From Arcicella gelida (lineage in GTDB: Bacteria > Bacteroidota > Bacteroidia > Cytophagales > Spirosomataceae), in NCBI RefSeq assembly GCF_034931025.1, contig NZ_JAYGIL010000008.1, positions 124,001 to 188,000 of the forward strand: 64,000 nucleotides of DNA, read 5' to 3'. Below the pieces are notes generated by a model. The model saw only the letters and a list, made by a program, of their open reading frames with translations. It had not been told where the DNA came from and made no database searches. The translations under genes and the position numbers were made by a program. This document shows positions 25,856-35,526 of this stretch, piece by piece. Numbering within the stretch: position 1 is the first letter of the stretch; each line of letters begins with the position of its first letter.

Positions 25856-27040
25856 TTAGTTTTTGATTAAGAGGAAGAGTTGTTGTCCTGTTTTAATGCT
25901 TACTTTTATATCTCTAATTTTGGCATTGACATATTGATTAGCACCATTTAGTGATTGGTTGACCAAAGAGCCAACCACCTGATTGCCCACGGTTTGCGCA
26001 AGACTTCCTTGGGGATTATAAACCAATAGCGGATTCATCGCTCCTAGCGTACTCCCTACATTTTGTCCCCAAGCATTCTTTTTCATTTCGTTTTCAGCAT
26101 CGATGCTTACTTTCAAACCCATCAGTCCATCCAGATCCATCACCTGAGCATTGAGGGCTTGATAAACATCATTCTTGATATAACCTTCTACAGAAAGTAA
26201 TAGTCTATCTCCCTGAATATGGCTTTTAGCCCCAATAATATCACCCGCTTCATAATGAAGATTACCTAAGGATTTACTTTCAGTCAGCATAATTTTGACA
26301 GTTGTATTATTGCGCACTGTTTTAGATTCTAATAATTTCCCTTTGATTAAAATACTTTGTTTACTCTTTTCTAAACTTCCTAATCTGTTACTGGGCTCAA
26401 GACCAATGGTAGGCATATCTTCTTTCATTTGATGATTGGAGTAAAAACGATTATTGATAGGTGACAAAAAAGGATTTTCCCATTCAGCGGATTGACCGTT
26501 TTGAGGTTTTAAATCAACATCGCTAAAGATAAATCTATCTGTTTTAGGCTTTTCTGAGTCTTTATTAGCGCTAAGAGGAATAGTTACATTGTTTTTATCT
26601 TCTGTAGGTTTCTTGACCGTTTCTAGTACTTTGATTCTATCCTCCAAACGTTGAATGGCTTGAAGGTTTTTCTCCTGATTAAAAGATTTGTTGATACTTG
26701 TATAAACCTGCTGCTTTTTCACTGGTACTTTAGAAGAGTCACCTTTTGTCTTTCCAAAATGCTCAGGATGATTCTCCAATGAATTGGGCGAATTTTGTAC
26801 GGGTTCAGTAGCAAAAAAACGCTCATTATCCATTTCCTTTTTTTGATTAAAAGGGGTCTTTTCTTCAATCTTTTTATCGGCCGCTGGGATGTCAAAATTG
26901 ATGGCTGAAAATTCATTTTCTTGCGTATTGGTAGTTCCATCTTTTGGTGGAAAAATGTATAAGTAAAATCCTACGAGAATCATATTGATTATCAGTGAAA
27001 TAGGATATTTAAGAAAACTTAAGTTAAAATACTTTTCCAT
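25856..27040 (-). CDS. traM: TraM-like transfer protein, VirB10 analogue
   Basis: A 394-residue protein anchored by one membrane helix near residues 12-31 (YPISLIINMILVGFYLYIFP). A long, polar, Pro/Lys-rich periplasmic linker follows, with a short coiled stretch (IQRLEDRIKVLETVKK). The C-terminal beta domain (from about residue 220) includes NTTVKIMLTESKSLGNLHY and IIGAKSHIQGDRLLLSVEG. This layout, helix, flexible linker and barrel-like domain, is the VirB10/TraM plan that links inner and outer membranes. It lies between traK-like and traN genes, as expected. Confidence 0.88.
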   Translation of the reverse strand: MEKYFNLSFLKYPISLIINMILVGFYLYIFPPKDGTTNTQENEFSAINFDIPAADKKIEEKTPFNQKKEMDNERFFATEPVQNSPNSLENHPEHFGKTKGDSSKVPVKKQQVYTSINKSFNQEKNLQAIQRLEDRIKVLETVKKPTEDKNNVTIPLSANKDSEKPKTDRFIFSDVDLKPQNGQSAEWENPFLSPINNRFYSNHQMKEDMPTIGLEPSNRLGSLEKSKQSILIKGKLLESKTVRNNTTVKIMLTESKSLGNLHYEAGDIIGAKSHIQGDRLLLSVEGYIKNDVYQALNAQVMDLDGLMGLKVSIDAENEMKKNAWGQNVGSTLGAMNPLLVYNPQGSLAQTVGNQVVGSLVNQSLNGANQYVNAKIRDIKVSIKTGQQLFLLIKN

Positions 27041-27100
27041 GTTGTTTAGAGGTAAAGCGTCAACTGTAACAAAATTAGAGATGGCAAAAACCTTAAAAAT

Positions 27101-27763
27101 CTATGGATTGCTTGGATTGATGACCACCTCTTTTGTCCCTCGGCTATTAATTTCCTTATTGTCGATGACTTTCATTTTATTAAGAAAGAAGCCATAGAGA
27201 TTATTATCGGTTCTATCTCTTTCTTCCATCAAAAATTCAGTAATTAAAAAGCTTTCTTTCGTAACGCCACCTTGTCCTCTGAGTAAAACCCTCCCATAAA
27301 ACCGCCCCATAGAGCCACTAAAGACAACACTATCCACTTTGATGTACTGTATAGCATTTCTTTGAACGATGTTATTATAATAGTTTTGACTGTTATAAAA
27401 CTCATACAATGGAATAAAATCCGCATAGTAAAAGCTCTTTTGAATGTTACTTTTGATTTGCTGTTCATCAGGTTCTAAGCGAAAGAAAAGCTCATGGGCT
27501 TTCGTCACCATTGCTTTTTTGGCTACTAATTCAAAGCCATCATTATAAACATCATATATTTTACGAATCTCACCATTTTTATCCATGATGTAGGGTTTTG
27601 GCTTTTGAGCAATAACGGCATCTTTGTATAAAACCATTGAAGTAACAATTAGAACAAGGGCAAAACTCAGTACGCCAAAAACAAAGTATTTACCTGTATG
27701 GTTAATGCTGTCAATATCTCTGAGATATTTGATTTCAAAGCTTTTTTCTTTACTCATATTCAT
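27101..27763 (-). CDS. traK: TraK-like transfer protein, VirB8 analogue
   Basis: This 220-residue inner-membrane protein has a membrane helix at about residues 27-47 (YFVFGVLSFALVLIVTSMVLY) and a periplasmic domain with one helix-rich and one strand-rich part (FLITEFLMEERDRTDNNLYG). That is the VirB8/TraK architecture. The gene overlaps the end of traG by 14 bases and is followed by traM, so J is displaced but G-K-M order is kept (traL is not seen). MSKEKSFEIK, two codons in, is an alternative start. The 60-base gap after it holds no obvious gene. Confidence 0.86.
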   Translation of the reverse strand: MNMSKEKSFEIKYLRDIDSINHTGKYFVFGVLSFALVLIVTSMVLYKDAVIAQKPKPYIMDKNGEIRKIYDVYNDGFELVAKKAMVTKAHELFFRLEPDEQQIKSNIQKSFYYADFIPLYEFYNSQNYYNNIVQRNAIQYIKVDSVVFSGSMGRFYGRVLLRGQGGVTKESFLITEFLMEERDRTDNNLYGFFLNKMKVIDNKEINSRGTKEVVINPSNP

Positions 27764-30368
27764 AAGAAATCATGCGAGGGTTATGACTTATTTTTGAGTT
27801 ATAATTGAATTTTTCATCACAAAATTTGATAACTGCCTGGGCTGAGCCATTGAGATTCATCATCAATTCAGCGAGGTAATTAATCGTCAATTCAAAATTT
27901 CGATTGAACTCTCTCAGATACAGAAATTTGACTAAATTTTTCTCAGGGGCTTCGGTAGTATATGACCAGTACTCTTTATGAGACAATAAAATACCATAGA
28001 CGCCATATACTTCATTTGTCCAAAGAATCAATAATTCTCTGAACCTGTCATCTGCTTTTAAATCACGATTAAGACTTAACAACATAGAAACATGCTTATC
28101 CTCCAAAGAAAGCACTTGAGCGATTTTATCAATCTTTTTCATGTACTTAGCCATAGAGAGAATAAACTTAATATCAGACTGCGTAACGACAGTTTCTTTG
28201 ATGATAGGAGAGGAGATGATGTCATCTAATTCCTGTGTTACCAAACCAATTGTACCTTTAAACTTTCTGGCAGTTTTATAAACCTCTTTGATGTACTCTG
28301 CAAACATATCTGACATGATAGCCTTCCAAGCTTCTTCGATAATCAGATATTTTCTTTGGTTGAGTTTTTCTTTGAGAATCTCTTCATAAGTACCCATTAT
28401 GTAAATAACGATAAGCGGAAAAAGTACTTTATTCCCTTTGATATTATCTAGTTCAAAGACGATAAAACGCTCATTTTTGAGGTCAATTTGATAAGAAGCA
28501 TTTAATACTTCTTCATAAATACCACCCACATGGAAAATTTTTAATACATCTAAAAAATGGTTGATGTCAAAAAGCTTAGAAGTATTTAAGTGTGGTAAAT
28601 CCTTATTTCTAAAAATACTTGCCATGTACTCATAATAGCTATTAAAGCAGAGTGGGATGGTTTCATTTTCCTCTTTTTTCTTCGTAGCCACATAATTGTA
28701 ATAGTAGCTTATAGATTGTAAGACAATGTTTTCATCTAGTTTGCTAGGAGTGTCTTCTCCTTTCCAAGCTTTGAGCAGCATTTTAAGAATCATATCCAAA
28801 CGTCTTTCAGAAGGTATTTCAGTATCAATGACAAAAGGGTTTATTTGAATCGGTACTTCATCACCAAAAGAAAAGTATGAACCTTTGAGGTAGTTTTTAC
28901 AAAGATTTTCATAGCTATGTCCTACGTCAACAAGCATGACGAATGCTCCACTTTCTACAGCCCAGCGGACTAAATAATTCATGCTCACAGATTTTCCTGA
29001 ACCCGTTGGTCCCAAGCAGAAGAAATTGTATCCAGTAATGGCTTTTCGTTGTCTTGAATTCCCACTTTCAGCAAATACATCAACGATTACTCTTGAACCA
29101 TTGCGATTGACAAGCGGTAAACCTAATGCTGATTTACCATCAAAGGCAAAAGTTTCTTCAAAGTTTAAAAAGGACGAACCCACCTCATTATACGTTAATA
29201 TCATTTGGTCGCCCCCTATGTTGCCAGCATTGCCTGGCATGGTGTTCATGAAGACAATAGGTAATTCCTCGTTGCATTCAAAAGGAATTAAATCCACTTT
29301 TTTAAAGCCATCATTAATTTGAGATTTTAGTACTTTAAATTCATCATAATGATCTTTTTTCCAAAAAACTAGATTAGCATAAAATCGAATCGGAGACAAT
29401 CGTCCAGAGCCATCAATCAAGTTTTGAAGAAAGAGCTTGGTGTCCTCCAAAGAGTGTACATTCTCTTCAGAAAAAGAAAGAATTCCACTTTTTTGCTTGA
29501 TAAGACTTTGTAGTGAAGATTTTACATTTTCAAGACTTTCTTTATATATCACTACATTGTAAATACATTCTCCGTCTATCTTATGAGTAAACGATTTACA
29601 CAAGGCAGCAGGGAAAAAGCTAATTTCCGTGGAAAGATTTTTATCAGCGGTAAAACTTGAAATGGTATCGTTGATGGAAAGAATGGAATCGATTTGATAG
29701 ATTCCACAGTATTTATCACCCACTTTCAAGCAGTTTTTATCAGGAAGATAAATAATATCCTTCATCGCATCTTGGGCATCCTGTGTGAGCATCATGTATT
29801 TTTCGCAAAGATTAAGATGGCTTTTAGTGCCTAACAAATCTCTTTCATTGACCAATTGAAAAGAAAAGTCTAAGTCTTGTCCTAGCGTTCTCAGGAATAT
29901 CTCAATACTACTGATTAATTTTTCTATCGTCTCTTTTTGGACGTTTTTCTTCTCTATTTTAATAAGCGAACTAAAAATCCCATTGGTAGAAAGTGTTTTT
30001 TTGGTTGGAGGAGTATTAACCAATGTAAAGAATAAATAGCTTTTGGTTTGTTTAAATCTTTTTTCAAAAAGTAAACGTTCGTTTGCTCCCCCAAGATAGG
30101 TTTCGGAGGAAGCTTGTAAGTTAATATCACCCTCAGTGTAATCGTTAAAACAAAAAAAGGTCTGAGCATGCAAAAGTGTATGAGCAGGAAGGCTCGAAAA
30201 GGCATTTTTAAAATTGAGATTAACCTGTTGATAACTATCAGCAGATAAGGTATTTAAATTTGCAAATACACCTTCATAGCACAAAGTAATATCTCCATTT
30301 CGGCTGAGTAAAGCCCCAAAATTAGTCGCACCAATGATGGGAAAGCTATCTTTGTTATTAATAATCAT
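27750..30368 (-). CDS. traG: TraG conjugation ATPase (VirB4 family)
   Basis: An 872-residue ATPase. Walker A is FCLGPTGSGKSVSMNY at roughly residues 447-462, and Walker B is RKYLIIEEAWKAI, followed by a TQELDDI sensor-like stretch typical of VirB4/TraG. The N-terminal ~430 residues form the usual VirB4 N-domain. It powers assembly of the mating channel. It is the largest gene of the - strand operon, sits between small membrane proteins TraE/TraF upstream and TraK downstream, and is the clearest marker that the apparatus is complete enough to assemble. Confidence 0.94.
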   Translation of the reverse strand: MIINNKDSFPIIGATNFGALLSRNGDITLCYEGVFANLNTLSADSYQQVNLNFKNAFSSLPAHTLLHAQTFFCFNDYTEGDINLQASSETYLGGANERLLFEKRFKQTKSYLFFTLVNTPPTKKTLSTNGIFSSLIKIEKKNVQKETIEKLISSIEIFLRTLGQDLDFSFQLVNERDLLGTKSHLNLCEKYMMLTQDAQDAMKDIIYLPDKNCLKVGDKYCGIYQIDSILSINDTISSFTADKNLSTEISFFPAALCKSFTHKIDGECIYNVVIYKESLENVKSSLQSLIKQKSGILSFSEENVHSLEDTKLFLQNLIDGSGRLSPIRFYANLVFWKKDHYDEFKVLKSQINDGFKKVDLIPFECNEELPIVFMNTMPGNAGNIGGDQMILTYNEVGSSFLNFEETFAFDGKSALGLPLVNRNGSRVIVDVFAESGNSRQRKAITGYNFFCLGPTGSGKSVSMNYLVRWAVESGAFVMLVDVGHSYENLCKNYLKGSYFSFGDEVPIQINPFVIDTEIPSERRLDMILKMLLKAWKGEDTPSKLDENIVLQSISYYYNYVATKKKEENETIPLCFNSYYEYMASIFRNKDLPHLNTSKLFDINHFLDVLKIFHVGGIYEEVLNASYQIDLKNERFIVFELDNIKGNKVLFPLIVIYIMGTYEEILKEKLNQRKYLIIEEAWKAIMSDMFAEYIKEVYKTARKFKGTIGLVTQELDDIISSPIIKETVVTQSDIKFILSMAKYMKKIDKIAQVLSLEDKHVSMLLSLNRDLKADDRFRELLILWTNEVYGVYGILLSHKEYWSYTTEAPEKNLVKFLYLREFNRNFELTINYLAELMMNLNGSAQAVIKFCDEKFNYNSKISHNPRMISYEYE

Positions 30369-30460
30369 AGGATTGATAAAATTAGGTTTAGCGGTAAAAC
30401 AAGCTTAGAAAACAATGTATTTTTACGTCAATACTAGGGTATATCCTAGCACAGAATTTC

Positions 30461-30781
30461 TCAAAATAATTTTATCCTAATAATAGCAGGCCTTCCTCCT
30501 GTTATTTTATGAACCCGAAAAAAATGCTTTAACAACATCTTTTCATAACCGAAAGGTCCGATTCTTCTTAGAAAGATGAAAGTGAAAAAGCCTACACAAG
30601 CAACCGTGATGATTGAAAATATTGAACCAATCAATAAATGCCCAATCTTGATAGCAATGATTAAACATACTAACATCGTTACGAGTAAAGTAACAGCCCA
30701 TACGATGATGAGAGACATGGGAAAACCCTTAAAATAAGGTGGTTGATTCACCCCTTTGTGCGTATAATATTGGGTAATCAT
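30461..30781 (-). CDS. traF: TraF-like small membrane protein (DUF4133)
   Basis: The 106-residue protein has two hydrophobic helices (IIVWAVTLLVTMLVCLIIAI and LIGSIFSIITVACVGFFTFI) between short polar ends, beginning with YTHKGVNQPPYFKGF, a start characteristic of TraF/DUF4133 (VirB3-like) proteins that precede TraG. It is four bases from traE. A 90-base AT-rich gap before traG contains no other gene. Confidence 0.83.
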   Translation of the reverse strand: MITQYYTHKGVNQPPYFKGFPMSLIIVWAVTLLVTMLVCLIIAIKIGHLLIGSIFSIITVACVGFFTFIFLRRIGPFGYEKMLLKHFFRVHKITGGRPAIIRIKLF

Positions 30782-30784
30782 TGG

Positions 30785-31111
30785 CTAGAAAAATAGAATT
30801 TTCGATAGCCCAACACCAATGAGTAATACTAACGAACCCATCATAACGCCCTGAAGGTTTTTAAAGGCTTGCTGATCGCCTTGTTTATACTTAAAACCAG
30901 CTGAAGTAATACCTATGAGGAAAACTACGCCTGAAATAGCCATGAGTAGTGTAGTTACACCATCAATGATATTACTAATTTCAGTTGCGCCAGATTCAGA
31001 GGCAGAAGCGACTTTTGTTCCCCAGTTTGATTGTGCTTGGATGTAGTGTCCATACAGAGAGAAAAGGGTCGTCAGTAATAAATACTTGACTTTTTGCTTG
31101 AGTGTTTGCAT
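30785..31111 (-). CDS. traE: TraE-like small membrane protein (DUF4134, VirB2-like)
   Basis: A 108-residue protein with signal peptide (LLTTLFSLYGHYIQA), a short amphipathic stretch and two membrane helices (VTTLLMAISGVVFLIGITSAG and LQGVMMGSLVLLIGVGLSKIL). The size and helix pattern fit TraE/DUF4134, the pilin-like or channel-base subunit of the VirB2 type. It lies directly upstream of traF in the classic E-F-G order. Confidence 0.83.
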   Translation of the reverse strand: MQTLKQKVKYLLLTTLFSLYGHYIQAQSNWGTKVASASESGATEISNIIDGVTTLLMAISGVVFLIGITSAGFKYKQGDQQAFKNLQGVMMGSLVLLIGVGLSKILFF

Positions 31112-31167
31112 GATAGTATAGATTTAGGTTTGAGTAAAATGTTCATCAATACGGATTTAAAAAATAA

Positions 31168-31395
31168 TTACTGATTAATCATTGCATCGAATGTTACTTC
31201 CTTGGCTTGGATTTGAGTACGAGTATCGACCGTTTTTCCTAAAGAAGCAGGATTATCAAACATAGATTCTTTGCTATGCTGACCACTGATAAAGTAGTCA
31301 TAGAAGAAGAAAACAGCCCAAGTACAGAGGGTTAGCGTTCCTACTCCGATTCCATATATGTTCCAGTTAAATATTAAAATTGAAGAATGATTCAT
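31168..31395 (-). CDS. Small single-helix protein at the head of the transfer operon
   Basis: 75 residues with one membrane helix (IYGIGVGTLTLCTWAVFFFY) near residues 13-32 and a short polar tail. It is the first gene of the long - strand transfer operon and faces the divergent Y1-transposase-like gene over a 78-base gap that should hold both promoters. I do not recognise the family; a role in mating-pair formation follows only from position. Confidence 0.5.
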   Translation of the reverse strand: MNHSSILIFNWNIYGIGVGTLTLCTWAVFFFYDYFISGQHSKESMFDNPASLGKTVDTRTQIQAKEVTFDAMINQ

Positions 31396-31473
31396 AATTG
31401 TATAATTTTGGATTGACTATTTATATATCAAATATAATAAAAAAATAGATAAGTATATACTAAACTAATAAAA

Positions 31474-31857
31474 ATGAAAGAAAATATTTTACATTATTGT
31501 ATTATCTTTTGCACTAAGTATAAAAAAACACTTTTGACTGAAGAACTCCATGCAGATTTTTTGAATCTTACATATCGTTATTGTTATGAAAACTCCATTG
31601 CATTATTATCATTAGACATTAGAAATAAACATACAGTAATCCTTGAAATAAGTACAGAGATAGCGATGGAGTCTCCTCACGTAATCATTACCAATTTAAA
31701 GGCATACTTGGCTGGAGAATTAAAAAAGAACTATCCGCAGCTTAAATCAAAAACCCCAAGCCTTTGGACGAGACAACATTTTATTCAAACGATCGGCGTA
31801 AGGAATGATGAATTAATGGAAGCTTTCGTATTCAATCAAAAAGGATTAAAAGATTAA
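31474..31857 (+). CDS. IS200/Y1-transposase-like protein lacking catalytic residues
   Basis: The intact 127-residue frame follows the IS200/IS605 TnpA (Y1) plan: HYCIIFCTKYKKTLLTEEL strand and helix, the metal-motif strand region, the TPSLWTRQHFIQTIG segment (usual form LWSRSYFVATVG) and an end matching YIENQ. The HUH pair, normally in PDHVHL, reads NKHTVIL here (His53 kept, Val55 for the second His). The nucleophile position reads F118 (FVFNQ) instead of Tyr. No IS200-type ends are evident. Either a dead but uninterrupted copy, or a repurposed DNA-binding protein. Confidence 0.68.
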   Translation: MKENILHYCIIFCTKYKKTLLTEELHADFLNLTYRYCYENSIALLSLDIRNKHTVILEISTEIAMESPHVIITNLKAYLAGELKKNYPQLKSKTPSLWTRQHFIQTIGVRNDELMEAFVFNQKGLKD

Positions 31858-32019
31858 AGCAGATTTCTATTTTTGAAATAATATGCAAAGGGTTAAATAA
31901 ATGGTTGTAGTTGAGACACCTTTATATTTTGCTTGGCTTTGAAGTGCCAGATTTTCGTTTTATTGTAAAATTAAATCCTTCATTTTGTACACTTTCTTAA
32001 GGACTATGGAAAATTTAAC

Positions 32020-32061
32020 CATTCATACAGATGTTTGCTAAATAGAACATCTGTGTGAATG
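32020..32061. terminator. Hairpin terminator between convergent genes
   Basis: A 16-bp stem with one mismatch (left arm 32020-32035, right arm 32046-32061) and a 10-base loop lies between the transposase-like gene and the convergent lipoprotein gene. The rest of the 228-base gap shows no gene. Confidence 0.6.
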
Positions 32062-32085
32062 GGTTTCTAAAGAGTAATTAGTCCT

Positions 32086-32490
32086 TTACTTGGGTAAAAA
32101 GATTAATTGTCGGAAAATAATGGAATCACCTTTGCATTCCCCTGTAAAACTATAAGAACTTGCAATTTTTGGATTATATACTTTAGGACTGATATAATAA
32201 GCATTACAATTATTATCTTGAAACATTTTATGTTCATACTCTCTTGAAAATAAAAAATCACCATTCGCATCAGTTTTAAAACTCAAAGAATCCAATATTT
32301 CAATTCCTGTAATTGTTTTACTCCTAATTTTTTCAAAAAACAATGGGACATTTGCTATTGAATTTCCTAGGGAATCAACTGTTTTTCCTTTAATAAAAAA
32401 CTTTCGTGTTCTGGGATAATAACCATTAGTACTACACGAAGCACCATAAATCATCAACAATATGATGAGTATAATTGATAGCTTTTTCAT
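32086..32490 (-). CDS. Lipoprotein with carboxypeptidase-regulatory-like domain
   Basis: The 134-residue protein has a lipoprotein signal (IILIILLMIYGASCS, cysteine at residue 19). Then comes a strand pattern FIKGKTVDSLGNSIANVPLF and SLSFKTDANGDFLF, the usual CarboxypepD_reg/Ig-like repeat of Bacteroidota surface proteins. It overlaps the end of the upstream hydrolase gene by four bases, so it is probably the second gene of a two-gene operon and may have been coregulated with the secreted hydrolase. Confidence 0.6.
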   Translation of the reverse strand: MKKLSIILIILLMIYGASCSTNGYYPRTRKFFIKGKTVDSLGNSIANVPLFFEKIRSKTITGIEILDSLSFKTDANGDFLFSREYEHKMFQDNNCNAYYISPKVYNPKIASSYSFTGECKGDSIIFRQLIFLPK

Positions 32491-35225
32491 TTGTTTAAGA
32501 TTATTTTTTTGCTGATTGTCTTACCATCAATAGTTAATACACCCAAATATACGCCATTGCTATGAGAAGAAAGCTCAATTGGAAATTGATGTTTTCCAAT
32601 GGTCATTTGCTGAAAGTTAATTACATTCTGAATAGTGTTACCAAGTATGTCGGTTATATGAAATGACACCATTTGCGCTTCCTTTTCCAAATTAATCTGT
32701 ACCTGAGAATTTCTAAGAACTGGATTCGGGAATATCAATAATTTATCGTTACTCTCTGAATAAAAATCAGCATCTATATTTAAAGTATCCTGTACACCTA
32801 TTCTATAGCCATAACCATTAATACAACTTCCTGCTGGTGCAATAGGAATCATCATAGTCTTACTAGCTGTTGGATAAGGATAATCTAATATATTTTTTAC
32901 TTCCAAAGTAAGATTATAAGTACCCGATTGCGAAAAATACCAATTAAGATAAGTATAGTTTATACCACAACCTGTATTAATAATATTCCCATTTAAAGAT
33001 AATGTCCAGCAATATTGATAACGTCCAATATTACTTGTTGGTATGTTTTGAGCTGTAAAAGTATAGCTACGGTCTGCACAACCAGGAAATTGGAAAGGAG
33101 ACATATTGATATTGGGTGTAGCTATACTAGGGACAGGATCTGTAGGGCAACTAAAGTATTGTGCATAATCATTTGGTAAGTAGTCTATCAAAGAACTTAG
33201 TCCAACAGCAAATTTATATATATGTTCTTCATTATTACTTCCTGCAAAAATCATATCAAAGGGTGTACCATTGCCTTTAGATATAGTATTGAGGTTTAAG
33301 TTTAAACTACTCTGTGATGCTAAACTTCCTGTATAATCAATAGAAGAAAATGTAGGAACAAAGCCAATCTTTGTATTAGCACTAAAGTTTAGATACGACA
33401 CTGGAAATATGCGGAATATGTCTGAAATAGTTCTTGTAATTGTATTGACATCTATACTAGTCTTAGTACTCACATCATAATTACCTCCAGAAAGCCAATC
33501 ATAATTAATGCCATCATTAGTGAAATCTGTAGTTTTAAGCGTAGTTGGTATTGCTCCTGAGAGGATAGTAGTAGATGCAATAGTGTTAGTACCGCTGCCA
33601 ATATTATTACTTCTGGCTCTTAAAAAGCCACTTACTAATGCCACTGATGCATCAGCGTGTACATACTCAATATCATCATAAATACCCGTTTGACTTAAAC
33701 CTGTATTGCTGCCACATGAGACAGCCCAATTTTTACACTGGCTAGGGTACCCTAATGATGCTAGTTGATTATAAAAAGATGTGTAATCTGTGGATTTTCC
33801 TGTAGGGGCATTCGTTCCATTTGATTGATTAGTAGATCTTAATAACATTTGTTTCGCTGCTGGGCAGTCAAGCCAGTTTAAAGCTGGCTGGCGGGCAGAA
33901 CTTGAAATATTAAAAAGATTAATGATACCTACGTCATCGACCTGTCTTACCAAGGCTTGTACGCCTGGAGGAACATTTGCTCCTTTGTGAGGAGAATCAA
34001 ATGAGATATAATGACTTACAGTATGCTGAAATCCTTGATTTTCTAGTTTTTTTAATGCCATTCTAGCACAAACACCCCCCATGCTTTCGCCAATTACAAT
34101 AGTAGGAGCATTACCAATTCTTTCAGCTTTTACCTGCTTAATAACCTCTGCTACTACATCGGCGTTATTCTCAATATAATCTCCACCATCATTAAAATTA
34201 ACATAAACTCTATCAAAGCCCTGAACCCAAAGTTTGTTGAAATAAAATGAACCAGAACCATATCTACCTTCTAATTCGCCAAAGGATATAGAGTTTGATG
34301 GGTCAAAGCCCTCAACTATAATCACAGGCTTATCAAATTTAGGAGTACAACCATTACCAATATAAACAGCAACGGTTGCACCCATTGGCTGCCCGATTTG
34401 TCTACCACTTTTATGAGTTAGGTTCACTGTAAATGTTTTGTATGGTTTCTCTATTTTGTCAGTCATTATATGAATTGGGGTGTATAGGAAGACTTCTTTT
34501 TTACCCAAAAGTAGTCTCATCGTAATTACTCTTGTGCCTACCCCTTGATATTCAATAGGAATGTTTTCTCCTAATTTTACTTTCCTTAGACCCTTATTAT
34601 CCCCAAAGTCAACTTCAATTAAAGATGGCTTTTCTTTGTTAGTAATGAAATAAGCTGGGTCAAAATTAAACACAACATTTTTACTATATAAAGCTTCTGT
34701 CATTAGAGCTATAGCACAAATATTTAGGGTGTTATAGCTATTTGTAACTGGAATGCCTTTGGCTTTAGAAGAAGCGTTACTTTCTAATTCTGTTTTAGAT
34801 AAATATTCGCCTTGAATATCAATAATACCTACAGTGACGTTTTCATAAGTCCTTTCAATGATTTTGGATTTCTGACTATTAATTTCAGTTTCTACTTCAT
34901 CAAAATCCCTTTATGTTTTACTACTTTTTAAATCAGCTTTCCTTAGACCAATATATAGTTTCGTCCACTCTAATTTATCCAATAAGACATAAGATTGTTC
35001 ATTAGTAGATAATTTTTTAAAAGGTTCTAATTGACTATCGAATGGAAACCCTTTATTTAGAAAGAAATTTGTTTTCATCGATGATACATCAATTTTACCA
35101 ATTTGCGAGTCAAAATCTTTAAAAGTATTAGAGCCTTGCTGAGCGAACAGAGTAGAGATGTACAAGTATGAAAATGTAATTAATGTAAAGACATTTAGGA
35201 TTAGTTTTTTGAATTTTGTAGTCAT
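32487..35225 (-). pseudogene. Secreted T9SS alpha/beta-hydrolase gene split by one in-frame stop
   Basis: One frame runs from an ATG at 35225 to a stop at 32487 (912 sense codons plus stop) except for a single TAA at 34911-34913. The 5' part (104 codons) has a signal peptide (NVFTLITFSYLYISTLFA). The rest has a lipase-like elbow VIGESMGGVCARMAL, and a type IX secretion sorting domain at the end (FPNPV, SNGVYLGVLTIDGK, SKKIILNK). The codons flanking the TAA stay open, and the stretch up to the next ATG (34703) encodes plausible protein (VGIIDIQGEYLSKTELE). A nonsense mutation, a sequencing error or stop readthrough would all fit. Starting at 34703 would lose the signal peptide. Confidence 0.8.
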
Positions 35226-35526
35226 GTTTTATAAAGAGTTTAAGTGAGATTGTTTTTAATAAGTTTATCAAAGATATATTATAAAATTTATTGGTTTTAG
35301 CGTATTTATACGCTATTTTAGATAGAAATAGCTTTTTTATTTAGCGTTGAAGGATGTCGTGTAATTAATAAATGGTACTTTAATTGTAAGGGTTGGTTAA
35401 TTGATTTTAACCTAGTTATATCAATACAATATTATCTTTTTGTTAGTTTGGTATTGGTGTATTGAATGAATCAAATAAATTGTGTAATTTTACCAATATA
35501 ACCACAAGTCAATATATATCACTTTT

